Numbered from the stretch's first letter, positions 16,170 through 25,798 are shown. The stretch is DNA of 38,729 nucleotides from Porticoccaceae bacterium UBA1989 (GCA_002335945.1 DDDD01000027.1:1-38729); one strand, 5' to 3'. Notes: generated by a model from the letters alone, not told the origin. Numbers and translations are program-made.

Positions 16170-17043
16170 GGGGATAGATGTCAGGCAAACCATCTGGGCG
16201 AGCACGGAAACGTTTATATTCCCACTGATACTGATTCGGCGCGAGGGCCACAATAGATTCCACGCCCTGGTTCATAGCCAGCAAGCTGATGCTTTGGTCG
16301 TCGTTATATATATCTTCAGGTGCGGGCATAAAGACCATTTTCCATCCGCCGGGCACACGCAATGCGGTGCAGAGAATGGCCTGGCTACCTGAACGCTGCA
16401 ATAGATTATGCACTAGGGTCATGGTCTGGGTGGGTACACCAAAGATTGGTGCAAAGTCTCCGCTGACAGCAGGGGGCTGCTGGTCGGGAAGGATAGCCGT
16501 GAGCTCACCTCTTTTTAATGCTTTGATCAAGGCGGCAACGCCACGTACATTGGTAGGCACCAATGTGGCGCCGCCACGCTCGCGAGAGGACTTTATATAG
16601 TGCTCCATCACAGCCATTTTTGGTGGCTCGTATAAAGAGGTCATAGCGGTCTGTTTTGAGATCCACAGACCGATAACTTCCCAGTTTCCCTGATGGGGTA
16701 TTATTAAAATAGTACCGCGATCATTGGCCAGTGCTGCCTGCAGATGATCCTGTCCCTCGATGGCAATAATCTTTTTATCCAGCCAGGGATTCCCTTTGCG
16801 CCAGAGTCGCGGGGTTTCACAAAGAGCTTGCCCCAAATGAAGCATCCGCTCGCGACCTAATGCCTCCACCTGCTCTGAAGACAGCTGGGGATAACAGAGG
16901 GCGAGATTAATTCGCGCTACGCGAATAGGCTGTAGATTAAAGCCAATAATTAGGCGTCCGAGAGAACGCCCCAGTGCCCTTGAAGCCCCGAGGGGCAGCC
17001 AGGACAGAAGCTTGAGGAAGACTAATACAAGGTTACTTTTCAA
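16159..17043 (-). CDS. LpxL/HtrB-family lipid A (lauroyl-type) acyltransferase
   Basis: The 294-residue protein has an N-terminal membrane anchor and the LpxL-family catalytic motif HQGNWE (H-x4-E, about residues 116-121), with later TAILPDQQP and FGVPTQT segments typical of the family. These enzymes add secondary acyl chains to Kdo-lipid A on the inner membrane. The chain length used and whether it is LpxL or LpxM cannot be told from sequence alone. It sits seven bases after galU and overlaps ubiC, in a galU-acyltransferase-ubiC-ubiA unit that mixes envelope and quinone genes. Confidence 0.9.
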   Translation of the reverse strand: MKSNLVLVFLKLLSWLPLGASRALGRSLGRLIIGFNLQPIRVARINLALCYPQLSSEQVEALGRERMLHLGQALCETPRLWRKGNPWLDKKIIAIEGQDHLQAALANDRGTILIIPHQGNWEVIGLWISKQTAMTSLYEPPKMAVMEHYIKSSRERGGATLVPTNVRGVAALIKALKRGELTAILPDQQPPAVSGDFAPIFGVPTQTMTLVHNLLQRSGSQAILCTALRVPGGWKMVFMPAPEDIYNDDQSISLLAMNQGVESIVALAPNQYQWEYKRFRARPDGLPDIYPHGT

Positions 17044-17050
17044 TGGCGTC

Positions 17051-17947
17051 TCAGAGTTTCCCGACTAGCTCATTTTTGAGGTAGTCGCGAAGTTCGTCAC
17101 CGATTTCATGATGAAGTAGGCCAAGCTCGATATTGGCTTTTAACAGCCCCATCTTACTGCCGCAGTCATAGCGGATACCTTCATACTCGTAAGCCAACAC
17201 CTGCTCTTCAGTGAGAAGCGTTTGGATGGCGTCAGTTAATTGAAACTCTCCGCCAGCCCCTGGTTTAAGACGCGCCAAATGAGAAAAAATTTGTGGGGTG
17301 AAAATATAGCGACCAGTAACACCCATGTTGGAGGGTGCATCGACAAAGTCAGGCTTCTCAACAATTTTGTCTAGCAGATACACACGGTCAGTTTGCTTCA
17401 CGCCGCTGATCACACCATAAGACGAGATATCAGGTCCTTCGACTTTCTGTACGGCAATCACCGAGCTTTTATAAAATTCGAAGGTTTCGACCATTTGGCG
17501 CACGGCGCCTTTTTTGCAATGGATCAGGTCATCGGCCAGAATCACCGCAAAGGGCTCATCACCAACCAGATGAGAGGCGGTAGCAACTGCATGACCCAGA
17601 CCAAGGGCCTCGGTTTGGCGGATATAGGTACAGCTCACGCCTTTAGGCACAACGTTCTGAGCAATGGCCAGCAATTCTTTCTTGCCGCGCTGCTCTAGCT
17701 GATGCTCTAACTCATAGGCCTTGTCGAAATGGTCGGCAATACTGCGCTTGGTGCGACCGGTCACAAAGATCATTTCAGTAATGCCTGCCTCGACAGCTTC
17801 TTCGACGGCATATTGAATAAGAGGCTTATCAACTACGGGCATCATTTCTTTTGGGCTGGCTTTGGTCGCCGGTAAAAAACGGGTTCCCATGCCTGCAACA
17901 GGAAATACTGCTTTGCGAACCTTCTCTCCATGTCTAACGTGAACCAT
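17051..17947 (-). CDS. galU: UTP-glucose-1-phosphate uridylyltransferase GalU
   Basis: The 298-residue enzyme makes UDP-glucose for polysaccharide and LPS synthesis. It shows the nucleotide-binding start FPVAGMGTRFLPATKASPKE, DKPLIQYAVEEA, FAVILADDL and the later GGEFQLTDAI. Length matches E. coli GalU (302). It is first in the galU-lpxL-ubiC-ubiA unit and divergent from glyQ across about 174 bp, which should contain both promoters. Confidence 0.96.
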   Translation of the reverse strand: MVHVRHGEKVRKAVFPVAGMGTRFLPATKASPKEMMPVVDKPLIQYAVEEAVEAGITEMIFVTGRTKRSIADHFDKAYELEHQLEQRGKKELLAIAQNVVPKGVSCTYIRQTEALGLGHAVATASHLVGDEPFAVILADDLIHCKKGAVRQMVETFEFYKSSVIAVQKVEGPDISSYGVISGVKQTDRVYLLDKIVEKPDFVDAPSNMGVTGRYIFTPQIFSHLARLKPGAGGEFQLTDAIQTLLTEEQVLAYEYEGIRYDCGSKMGLLKANIELGLLHHEIGDELRDYLKNELVGKL

Positions 17948-18121
17948 CTAAAACTCCTAAAGATTATGAATCGATGAATATGCCTGTCGGTATTATATCC
18001 ATAACTGATTGGGTGAAGGCCACTAATTAAAGGGTTTGAAGGTGATATGCTCTATCTTTCTGGGCTTGCGCCTTTATAATTGCCGATTCTTTCCGTTGGT
18101 TTAAATCTTTTAGGTGAATTT

Positions 18122-19072
18122 GTGGGCAATCTCTGTGCGCCTCCTGAGACTTTTCAGGAACTAATATCAAGACTTCAGGAATACTGGGGCGAAAAAGGCT
18201 GTGTTGTTATGCAGCCATTAGACTTAGAAGTTGGCGCTGGTACGTTTCATCCTGCAACTTTTTTGCGCTCCATAGGCCCCGAGGTATGGAATAGCGCCTA
18301 TGTGCAGCCATCCCGCAGACCCACCGATGGTCGATACGGAGAAAACCCCAATCGGTTGCAGCATTATTACCAGTTTCAAGTAGTGATGAAGCCCTCTCCT
18401 GCAGACTTCCAAGAGCTGTATTTGGGTTCATTGCGCCATCTGGGCATAGACACCTTGGTGCACGACGTGCGCTTTGTTGAAGATAACTGGGAATCGCCCA
18501 CTTTGGGCGCCTGGGGCCTAGGCTGGGAAATCTGGCTAAACGGTATGGAAGTATCGCAGTTTACCTATTTCCAGCAGGTGGGTGGGCTCGAATGCTACCC
18601 CGTCACCGGTGAAATTACCTATGGCTTGGAACGGATTGCCATGTATTTGCAATCGGTCGATAGCATTTATGATCTCGTTTGGGCCCACGGCCCAGAGGGC
18701 GATGTGACCTACGGCGATGTGTTTATGCAAAACGAAGTGGAGATGTCTACCTATAACTTCGAGCATGCCGATGTCGATTTTTTGTTTACAAGCTTTGACC
18801 AGTATGAAAAAGACAGCGCGCGACTCATTGAAGCTGGCTTGCCGCTGCCCGCCTACGAAATGGTAATGAAGGCCTCCCATACGTTTAATCTACTGGATGC
18901 CCGTAAAGCCATCTCCGTAACCGAACGTCAGCGTTATATTTTGCGCGTGCGCACATTGGCTCGTGGTGTTGCTCAGGGGTATTTTGATTCACGCATGGCC
19001 AAGGGTTTCCCATTGGCCAATAAAGAGATTGCCGCTGAAGTAATTGCTAAGCATTCGGGGGAGTCGAAATGA
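18122..19072 (+). CDS. glyQ: Glycyl-tRNA synthetase alpha subunit
   Basis: The 316-residue protein carries the class II catalytic core of the bacterial alpha2-beta2 enzyme. Recognisable blocks are MQPLDLEVGAGTFHPATF, YVQPSRRPTDGRYGENPNR, RFVEDNWESPTLGAWGLGW and FTYFQQVGGLEC. I chose the GTG at 18122 (AGGTGA six bases upstream), giving a length near the E. coli 303; a TTG at 18080 is in frame but adds sequence unlike the family. Its stop overlaps the glyS start by four bases (ATGA), so the two subunits are translated together. Confidence 0.95.
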   Translation: MGNLCAPPETFQELISRLQEYWGEKGCVVMQPLDLEVGAGTFHPATFLRSIGPEVWNSAYVQPSRRPTDGRYGENPNRLQHYYQFQVVMKPSPADFQELYLGSLRHLGIDTLVHDVRFVEDNWESPTLGAWGLGWEIWLNGMEVSQFTYFQQVGGLECYPVTGEITYGLERIAMYLQSVDSIYDLVWAHGPEGDVTYGDVFMQNEVEMSTYNFEHADVDFLFTSFDQYEKDSARLIEAGLPLPAYEMVMKASHTFNLLDARKAISVTERQRYILRVRTLARGVAQGYFDSRMAKGFPLANKEIAAEVIAKHSGESK

Positions 19073-21144
19073 GTGCTGATTTTCTGATTGAGCTGGGCAC
19101 TGAAGAGCTGCCACCCAAAGCGTTACTAAAGCTTTCTGAAGCCTTTACCGCAGGTATTGTTAGTGGCTTTAAAAGCCATAAGCTGTCTCTGGGTGAGGTG
19201 ACTGCCTACGCGGCACCGCGCCGACTGACCGTTATCATTAAAGACCTAGATCGCAAGGCCCCAGACTCTGAGGTTGTTGCCTGGGGACCACCTACAAAGG
19301 TGGCTTTCGATGGGGATGGCAATCCCACCCGTGCCGCCGAGGCCTTTGCAGGCAAAAATGGCATTGAGGTTTCTGAGTTAAAGAATAATGTCGAAAACGA
19401 CGGGCAGCAGGACAAACTCTGTGTGCGCCGCGTTGAAACCGGCAGCCAAACGCGCAGCCTACTTGCTGACGTTATTAATGCATCTCTAGCGGCATTGCCC
19501 ATCCCCAAACGTATGCGCTGGGGTAGTAATAAAGAAGAATTTGTTCGCCCGGTGCAATGGGCTGTCTTGTTATTTGATGGTGAAGTTTGCCATGAGCGTA
19601 TCCTTGGTCTTGAGTCTGGCAATACTAGCCGCGGTCATCGCTTCCACTGTGCTGAAGATATTATCATTGAGTCCGCGGACAGCTATGCCGCACAGCTTGA
19701 GAAAGCCTATGTGATGGTCGACTTTAGTCGCCGTCGTGACATTATTCGCGAGGGGGTTACCACACTGGCCACAGACTTTGGCGGTGTTGCCGTTATTGAT
19801 GAAGACCTGCTGGATGAAGTGAGCGCACTGAATGAGTGGCCGGTGCCGCTATTGGGTCAATTTGATTCGCACTTTTTGGATGTGCCTGCTGAGGCGTTAA
19901 TTTCGTCTATGAAAGAACACCAGAAATATTTCCATCTGGTTGATGCCAATAAAAATTTAATGGCGGCGTTTATTACGGTTGCCAATATTGAAAGCAAGGA
20001 TCCGTCTCAGGTTATTGATGGCAATGAGCGCGTGATTCGCCCTCGACTTGCGGATGCTGCTTTCTTTTATAAGAATGATAAAAATGCCACATTGGAAAGC
20101 CGCCGGACTGCGCTTAAGCAGGTGGTGTTTCAAGTTAAGCTAGGTTCGGTCTATGACAAGACTGAACGGGTAGCCGCCTTAGCCGAAATGCTTGCGCCGT
20201 TTACGGGCGCTGATGCTTCGTTGGCACGCCGCGCTGCCGAACTCAGCAAGTCAGATCTGGTGACTGATATGGTTGGCGAGTTCTCCGATTTGCAAGGCAC
20301 CATGGGTCGTGACTACGGCATACATGATGGCGAAAATGCCGAGGTTGCCGAAGCATTATTCGAACAGTACCTTCCGCGCTTTGCCGGTGATGAAGTACCC
20401 AGCACTGCAGTGGGAACAACATTAGCGTTGGCGGATCGCCTAGATAGTCTGGTGGGTATCTTTAGTATTGGCCAACAGCCTTCGGGTTCACGAGACCCGT
20501 TTGCACTGCGCCGAGCTAGCCTTGGAGTATTGCGAATTATGGTTGAACGCAATATTGATATGGACCTGACAGTGGCTATTGCTGCCGCTGCCAAGCCCTT
20601 TAATAACAGTAGCGACGAGTTATGTGAGCAAGTGCTAACTTACATTATTGAGCGCTTTAAGTCTGGCTATAGAGACGAAGGTATCAGCCCAGAGGTGTTT
20701 GCTTCGGTAGCCGCTTTAGGGCTGTCAAATCCCTTAGAGATCAATATGCGAGTGCAGGCTGTGCACCAATTTACATTGCTGCCAGAAGCTGCAGCGCTGG
20801 CCGCCGCCAACAAGCGTGTATCTAATATTCTAGCTAAACAGCTTGGCGACAAGACTCCTGAACCAGTGAGAGCTGAACTACTGCAAGACGCCGCAGAGAA
20901 AATCCTGGCCACTGAAATTGACGCACTGGCCTCGCTTGTTACGCCATTACTTAAACGGCGTGACTATAATGCTGTTCTGCAAAAATTGGCCCTGCTGCAT
21001 GACCCGGTCGATCAGTTCTTTGATCAGGTGATGGTGATGGCTGAGGAGGCCGCGGTTCGCGATAATCGTCTCGCACTGCTGCACAGCTTGCGCAGGTTGT
21101 TTATCGGTGTGGCCGATATCTCTCAGCTAGTACCGGCAAAATAA
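19069..21144 (+). CDS. glyS: Glycyl-tRNA synthetase beta subunit
   Basis: The 691-residue protein begins with the family hallmark FLIELGTEELPPKAL and contains PKRMRWG, FVRPVQWAVLL, SSMKEHQKYF, ADRLDSLVGIF and GSRDPFALRRA, all typical of GlyS. The beta subunit binds tRNA-Gly and is needed for charging with the GlyQ catalytic subunit. Its length is the expected ~690. It starts inside the glyQ stop (ATGA overlap). A weak hairpin follows the stop. Confidence 0.97.
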   Translation: MSADFLIELGTEELPPKALLKLSEAFTAGIVSGFKSHKLSLGEVTAYAAPRRLTVIIKDLDRKAPDSEVVAWGPPTKVAFDGDGNPTRAAEAFAGKNGIEVSELKNNVENDGQQDKLCVRRVETGSQTRSLLADVINASLAALPIPKRMRWGSNKEEFVRPVQWAVLLFDGEVCHERILGLESGNTSRGHRFHCAEDIIIESADSYAAQLEKAYVMVDFSRRRDIIREGVTTLATDFGGVAVIDEDLLDEVSALNEWPVPLLGQFDSHFLDVPAEALISSMKEHQKYFHLVDANKNLMAAFITVANIESKDPSQVIDGNERVIRPRLADAAFFYKNDKNATLESRRTALKQVVFQVKLGSVYDKTERVAALAEMLAPFTGADASLARRAAELSKSDLVTDMVGEFSDLQGTMGRDYGIHDGENAEVAEALFEQYLPRFAGDEVPSTAVGTTLALADRLDSLVGIFSIGQQPSGSRDPFALRRASLGVLRIMVERNIDMDLTVAIAAAAKPFNNSSDELCEQVLTYIIERFKSGYRDEGISPEVFASVAALGLSNPLEINMRVQAVHQFTLLPEAAALAAANKRVSNILAKQLGDKTPEPVRAELLQDAAEKILATEIDALASLVTPLLKRRDYNAVLQKLALLHDPVDQFFDQVMVMAEEAAVRDNRLALLHSLRRLFIGVADISQLVPAK

Positions 21145-21149
21145 CCCTG

Positions 21150-21175
21150 CCTGTCAACAACGGACAGGGGTGTTT
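21150..21175 (+). terminator. Possible hairpin terminator after glyS
   Basis: CCTGTC-AACAACG-GACAGG forms a six-pair stem six bases after the glyS stop, followed only by TGTTT in place of a true T run. Termination would be partial at best. Confidence 0.35.
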
Positions 21176-21246
21176 AAGGCGTTATCACAGTAACCGAGAG
21201 GTTAGTTTTCGTTGCGATGGTATTACTCAAAAAACTAGGATGTTCG

Positions 21247-21936
21247 ATGAGATCCCTACTATTTTATATAGGCTTTATTCTAATTTTGGCCGTCATGAGC
21301 ACAGTCTGCTGCTTACTGTGCTTCCTTCCCTTTAGGCTGCTGCAAAGGATCGCGACCTCAGGTAATCAGCTGGTTATGGTGTGGCTGAGACTCTGCTGTA
21401 ACATTGATATCAAGGTCACTGGGCAGGAAAATTTGCCCCCGGGGCCCTGTGTGATTCTAAGCAACCACCAAAGTACCTGGGAAACCTTTTACCTACAGTG
21501 GTATTTCCAGCCAGCGAGCGTAATTTTAAAGCGCGAGCTTCTATGGATTCCTTTATTTGGTTGGGGTCTGTACTTTATGCGCCCCATCGCAATCAAACGC
21601 TCCAACCCAGCAGGCGCTATTCGGTATGTATTAAAGTGCGGTAAAAAGCGTCTACAGGAGGGTAATAGAGTGGTTATTTATCCGGAGGGCACTAGAGTTC
21701 CAGCTAACAGTCTGGGCGAGTTTAAGACCAGTGGCGCGGCCATCGCCAAAAAAGCCGGTGTGGCTATAGTCCCTGTCGCTCATGATGCCGGTAGTTTCTG
21801 GTTCCGAGATCGCTATAGCAAACGTTCGGGGACCATCCATATGCATATAGGCCCTGCCATCGATACCAGTGAGGGCAACGCTAGGGAATTAACCGCAAAG
21901 GCCCGCCATTGGATCAGTGACACATTACAGCTGTGA
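21247..21936 (+). CDS. PlsC-family 1-acyl-glycerol-3-phosphate acyltransferase
   Basis: The 229-residue protein has an N-terminal membrane helix, then NHQSTWE (73-79) and YPEGTR (145-150), the catalytic and substrate motifs of lysophosphatidate acyltransferases. The usual H-x4-D is H-x4-E here (H74, E79), a variant I associate with the glyS-adjacent PlsC-like proteins of pseudomonads. I chose ATG 21247, with AGGA seven bases upstream, over ATG 21217, which lacks a site. It should acylate lysophosphatidic acid at the inner membrane, probably as one of several such enzymes. Confidence 0.88.
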   Translation: MRSLLFYIGFILILAVMSTVCCLLCFLPFRLLQRIATSGNQLVMVWLRLCCNIDIKVTGQENLPPGPCVILSNHQSTWETFYLQWYFQPASVILKRELLWIPLFGWGLYFMRPIAIKRSNPAGAIRYVLKCGKKRLQEGNRVVIYPEGTRVPANSLGEFKTSGAAIAKKAGVAIVPVAHDAGSFWFRDRYSKRSGTIHMHIGPAIDTSEGNARELTAKARHWISDTLQL

Positions 21937-21998
21937 CCTGACGCACAAAACTCTTGGTATTTTGTCGATACAATCGCGCTCTTAGCAGGAGTTCGGTA

Positions 21999-22172
21999 AT
22001 GGAAAAGGATGCCCAAAAGCCCAAATCTTTAGCGCTCAATACGCGTAAGAGCAGACGTCGTGTTGATATTGATCGTCGGGAAGAAATACGGTTTGAGCCC
22101 AGCACCGATAACCGTCGACAGAATACTGGTCGACGGGTTGGTGACAAAGATATATGGAAGACAGTCGAATAA
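21999..22172 (+). CDS. Small basic hydrophilic protein, unknown function
   Basis: The 57-residue product starts at ATG 21999 with AGGAG eight bases upstream. It is rich in Arg, Lys and Asp (KSRRRVDIDRREEIRF, DNRRQNTGRR) and has no membrane helix or cysteine. It lies between the acyltransferase gene and a strong terminator, which supports a real transcription unit. I do not recognise a family; nucleic-acid binding would fit the composition but is only a guess. Confidence 0.55.
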   Translation: MEKDAQKPKSLALNTRKSRRRVDIDRREEIRFEPSTDNRRQNTGRRVGDKDIWKTVE

Positions 22173-22235
22173 AGGCCATAGATTAAGCGCAATGGCTTAA
22201 GTGCTATGAATTAAAAGCTATGGAGTAGAAACATT

Positions 22236-22269
22236 AAGCTATTAGCTGGGATCAGCTGATAGCTTTTTT
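22236..22269 (+). terminator. Rho-independent terminator ending the glyQS-plsC unit
   Basis: A 12-pair stem, AGCTATTAGCTG pairing with CAGCTGATAGCT (one G-T pair, loop GGAT), is followed directly by TTTTTT. It lies just before the converging gyrB stop and separates the two transcription units. The other strand lacks a T run after the stem, so it acts mainly on the plus strand. Confidence 0.85.
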
Positions 22270-22274
22270 ATGTA

Positions 22275-24689
22275 TCAGACGTCTAGATTAACCACTGACA
22301 GAGCATTGTTCTCAATAAATTCGCGTCTTGGCTCAACCTGATCACCCATCAATGTGGTGAACATCAAATCTGCCGCAATGGCATCTTCAACAGTAACCAA
22401 CAGCATACGTCGGCTCTCTGGATCCATGGTGGTCTCCCAAAGCTGCTCGGGATTCATCTCACCTAGACCCTTATAGCGCTGAGTATTAATACCGCGACGG
22501 GATTCTGACATTAACCAGTCCAGCGCTTCCTTAAAGCTTGCCACTGGCTGGTTGCGCTCGCCGCGCTGAACATAGGCGCCCTCTTCAATCAGGCCCTGTA
22601 GAACAAGCCCCAACGCAACCATTGCCCTGTATTCATTGGAATCAAAAAAGTCACGACTTAGGCTGTGATGATGCGGCACGCCATGGGCGGTAATTTCAAT
22701 ATTAGGTAAGAAGATGCCACGCTCTTTATCTTCTTTAGCTGCCACCTGATAGCGGTGGGAGCCACTTTCGGCTTCCTGTAGTTTTTCCTGGAGTTCGACG
22801 CACCAGGCGTCAACATCGCTGCGTTTTTGCAGAAGTTCCTTATCTAGGCTGCGAACATAGATCAGTGCTTCAAGCACTTCTCGCGGATAAACTAGCGACA
22901 TGCGCTCCATCAAATTGGACACATGCCTGTAGCGGCCAACAAGGGTTTCAAGGGCTGCGCCCTGCATAGCCGGAGCATCTTCACTCACATGCAAGCTCGC
23001 ACTCTCAAGGGCCTTTTGGGTGAGATAAACCAAGAGGGCCGCATCGTCTTTAACATACTGCTCATTTTTGCCTTTGCTAACCTTATACAGCGGTGGCTGA
23101 GCAATATAAATATGACCGTTCTCTACTAGCTCACGCATCTGCCTAAAGAAAAAGGTCAGCAGCAGCGTACGAATATGAGATCCATCCACATCCGCATCCG
23201 TCATAATCACAATGGTGTGGTATCGAAGCTTAGCAAGATTAAATTCTTCCGCACCAATACCGCAACCCAGCGCCGTTATCAGGGTGCCAACTTCAACACT
23301 AGACAGCATCTTGTCGAACCGCGCTTTCTCAACGTTAAGAATCTTGCCTTTAAGGGGCAAAATTGCCTGTGTTTTACGGGCTCTACCCTGCTTGGCAGAA
23401 CCACCAGCAGAGTCTCCCTCCACCAGGTATAACTCAGACAGCGCAGGATCCTTCTCCTGACAGTCTGCAAGCTTGCCAGGCAAGCCCGCGATATCTAGGG
23501 CGCCCTTGCGCCGCGTCATCTCACGGGCCTTACGGGCCGCTTCTCGTGCACGAGCAGCATCGATCATTTTGTTAACGATAGCGCGGGCTTCCTGTGGGAA
23601 TTCCATCAGGTAATCAGTAAATTTACTGCCCATCTCCTGTTCAACTGCCGTCTTAACCTCAGAACTAACTAGCTTGTCTTTAGTTTGCGAAGAGAACTTG
23701 GGGTCTGGGACCTTCACTGAAATAATACCGGTCAGGCCTTCGCGGGCATCGTCGCCAGTAGTCGCTACCTTTGACTTACCGTTAATACCCTCTTTTTCAA
23801 TATAGGTATTTAAACCACGGGTAAGCGCCGAACGGAAACCGGCAAGGTGAGTGCCACCGTCACGCTGGGGGATATTGTTGGTGTAACAAAGGATATTTTC
23901 CTGGAAGCCATCATTCCACTGCAAGGCTACCTCAACGCTGGTGCCGTCTTCACGGTCAGTATTGAAATGCATGATTTTGTTTACCGTGCTCTTATTGGTA
24001 TTCAAATACTCAACAAAGGCTTTTAGGCCGCCATCATAGGCATAAACTTCTTCCTTACCCGAACGCTCGTCGTGAAGAACGATACGTACACCAGAGTTAA
24101 GGAAAGACAGCTCGCGCAATCGCTTGGCCAGCTGGTCAAAATGGAATTTAATATTAGTAAAAGTACCTTCAGACGGTGCGAAATAAACCTCTGTACCACT
24201 TGCCTCAGTATCACCAACAATCGCCAATGGCGCCATTGGAACACCGTATTCATAGTTCTGCTCATGGACTTTACCGTTGCGACGGATAGTCAGGCGCATC
24301 TTCTTGGACAGTGCATTAACAACTGAAACGCCCACACCGTGCAGGCCGCCAGACACCTTATAGCTATTATCGTCAAACTTACCGCCAGCGTGAAGCACAG
24401 TCATAATAACTTCTGCCGCTGAAACACCCTCGTCGTGCATCTCAGTGGGAATACCACGACCATTATCAGAGACCGAGATAGACTCATCGGGATGAATAAC
24501 AATACGGATTTCAGAGCAATGGCCTGCTAGAGCTTCATCGATTGAGTTATCGACAACCTCGAAGACCATATGATGAAGGCCAGTGCCATCATCTGTGTCG
24601 CCGATATACATACCGGGACGCTTGCGAACAGCATCAAGCCCTTTAAGCACCTTAATGCTCGACGAGTCATAATTCGGTTCTTCACTCAT
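22275..24689 (-). CDS. gyrB: DNA gyrase subunit B
   Basis: The 804-residue ATPase subunit of gyrase shows VLKGLDAVRKRPGMYIGDT at the start, the ATP-lid SGGLHGVGVSVVNALS, the TOPRIM motif EGDSAGGSAKQGR, DADVDGSHIRTLLLTFFFR and the C-terminal QRYKGLGEMNPEQLWETTMDP. Length equals that of gammaproteobacterial GyrB, including the insert typical of that group. It lies 20 bp after recF in the conserved dnaA-dnaN-recF-gyrB order. Confidence 0.98.
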   Translation of the reverse strand: MSEEPNYDSSSIKVLKGLDAVRKRPGMYIGDTDDGTGLHHMVFEVVDNSIDEALAGHCSEIRIVIHPDESISVSDNGRGIPTEMHDEGVSAAEVIMTVLHAGGKFDDNSYKVSGGLHGVGVSVVNALSKKMRLTIRRNGKVHEQNYEYGVPMAPLAIVGDTEASGTEVYFAPSEGTFTNIKFHFDQLAKRLRELSFLNSGVRIVLHDERSGKEEVYAYDGGLKAFVEYLNTNKSTVNKIMHFNTDREDGTSVEVALQWNDGFQENILCYTNNIPQRDGGTHLAGFRSALTRGLNTYIEKEGINGKSKVATTGDDAREGLTGIISVKVPDPKFSSQTKDKLVSSEVKTAVEQEMGSKFTDYLMEFPQEARAIVNKMIDAARAREAARKAREMTRRKGALDIAGLPGKLADCQEKDPALSELYLVEGDSAGGSAKQGRARKTQAILPLKGKILNVEKARFDKMLSSVEVGTLITALGCGIGAEEFNLAKLRYHTIVIMTDADVDGSHIRTLLLTFFFRQMRELVENGHIYIAQPPLYKVSKGKNEQYVKDDAALLVYLTQKALESASLHVSEDAPAMQGAALETLVGRYRHVSNLMERMSLVYPREVLEALIYVRSLDKELLQKRSDVDAWCVELQEKLQEAESGSHRYQVAAKEDKERGIFLPNIEITAHGVPHHHSLSRDFFDSNEYRAMVALGLVLQGLIEEGAYVQRGERNQPVASFKEALDWLMSESRRGINTQRYKGLGEMNPEQLWETTMDPESRRMLLVTVEDAIAADLMFTTLMGDQVEPRREFIENNALSVVNLDV

Positions 24690-24709
24690 ATCTTTTACTT
24701 TCCTATTAT

Positions 24710-25798
24710 TCAGCCTACTGAAGCCATACCATGTTCCACGTGGAACATCTTATGCGCTATCCCCACAACCAGCTCTTCAAAATCTTTCTTATCGACCCCG
24801 GTCATAAAATACTGACAACCCAGACCGTCTAAGCAGGCCACTACCTGCCCACGATGTTCATAATCCAGCTCTGCAGGCAGATCATCTAACAAAAACAAGC
24901 AGGACTGCCCTGTCTTTTCCTGATAATGCATACCCTGAGCCAACTTTAATGCGTAGACCAACAGTTTAACCTGGCCTCTAGATAACCGCTCCGCAGCAGC
25001 CACCCCATCAACTTTAATACGGATATCTGCCTTATGGGCACCATGGTTGGTTTTCCCTGTGGCAATATCCCTTGTTCGATCCCCTACCAACACCTGCTCT
25101 AGGGACAGCTGATCATCCCAGCCCTGGTAGTACTCGAGCTCTAGGACACCCAAGCCATCAAACCGACCTGCAACAGCCAGCACCTGCTTGGTGAGATCTG
25201 CTAGATACTGCTTTCTAAAGCCTGTTATCTGCTCACTTAGCGGTATTAACTCGGCCGTCCAGGTACGCAACGAATCTTCATCCATTCTACCATGGCGGAG
25301 CAATTGATTGCGCTGTTTTAACGCCTTTTGAAAGCGCCTCCAGAGGGCCGTGTAACCATGTTCCACGTGGAACACTCCCCAGTCTAAAAACTGTCTTCGC
25401 TGTAACGGCCCTCCCTCAAGTAGCGTAAAGCTATGAGCATCAATTAACTGCAGCGGCAACTCCTCGACGAGCTGGACCGCGGACTGTAGGGACTTTCCGT
25501 CAAGACGGGCCTCGAAGCGACCCTGGGCTGTACGCTTAATACCAAGCTGGTGACTACCTATAGGTCCGACACGCTCAATGCGCGCAGATACCACCAACTC
25601 ATCAGCATCATTATTGACCACAACACGAAGGTCACGATGTTTAAAGCTGCGGCCGCGGCCTAGTAGATAGATTGCTTCGAGGATACTGGTTTTGCCACTA
25701 CCGTTAGAGCCAAAGATAATATTGGCTCCCGGATGGCAGACAATCTGAACATTCTGTAGGTTTCTAACCTGAAGAATGTCCAGCCGAGAGAGATGCAT
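24710..25798 (-). CDS. recF: Recombination mediator RecF
   Basis: The 362-residue SMC-like ATPase loads RecA at gaps. Visible are Walker A GSNGSGKTSILEAI (about 31-44), the signature RLSRGQVKLLVYALKLAQG and Walker B LFLLDDLPAELD. Two parS palindromes lie in its coding sequence and write the peptide FHVEH twice, once near residue 145 and once at the extreme C-terminus (MFHVEHGMASVG). The C-terminal copy looks like a tail added or tolerated for the DNA site. It lies between dnaN (47-bp gap) and gyrB. Confidence 0.97.
   Translation of the reverse strand: MHLSRLDILQVRNLQNVQIVCHPGANIIFGSNGSGKTSILEAIYLLGRGRSFKHRDLRVVVNNDADELVVSARIERVGPIGSHQLGIKRTAQGRFEARLDGKSLQSAVQLVEELPLQLIDAHSFTLLEGGPLQRRQFLDWGVFHVEHGYTALWRRFQKALKQRNQLLRHGRMDEDSLRTWTAELIPLSEQITGFRKQYLADLTKQVLAVAGRFDGLGVLELEYYQGWDDQLSLEQVLVGDRTRDIATGKTNHGAHKADIRIKVDGVAAAERLSRGQVKLLVYALKLAQGMHYQEKTGQSCLFLLDDLPAELDYEHRGQVVACLDGLGCQYFMTGVDKKDFEELVVGIAHKMFHVEHGMASVG
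24732..24747. promoter_or_regulatory. parS centromere site 1 (ParB binding)
   Basis: TGTTCCACGTGGAACA is a perfect 16-bp palindrome that differs from the Bacillus-type parS TGTTTCACGTGAAACA by a symmetric pair of bases and matches pseudomonad parS. It lies at the 3' end of recF. ParB, encoded at 36726-37625, should nucleate here. Confidence 0.93.
25359..25374. promoter_or_regulatory. parS centromere site 2 (ParB binding)
   Basis: A second identical copy of TGTTCCACGTGGAACA lies inside recF, 627 bp from site 1. The shared bases extend upstream as ACCA at both sites. Both copies code for FHVEH in the same recF frame. Confidence 0.93.
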
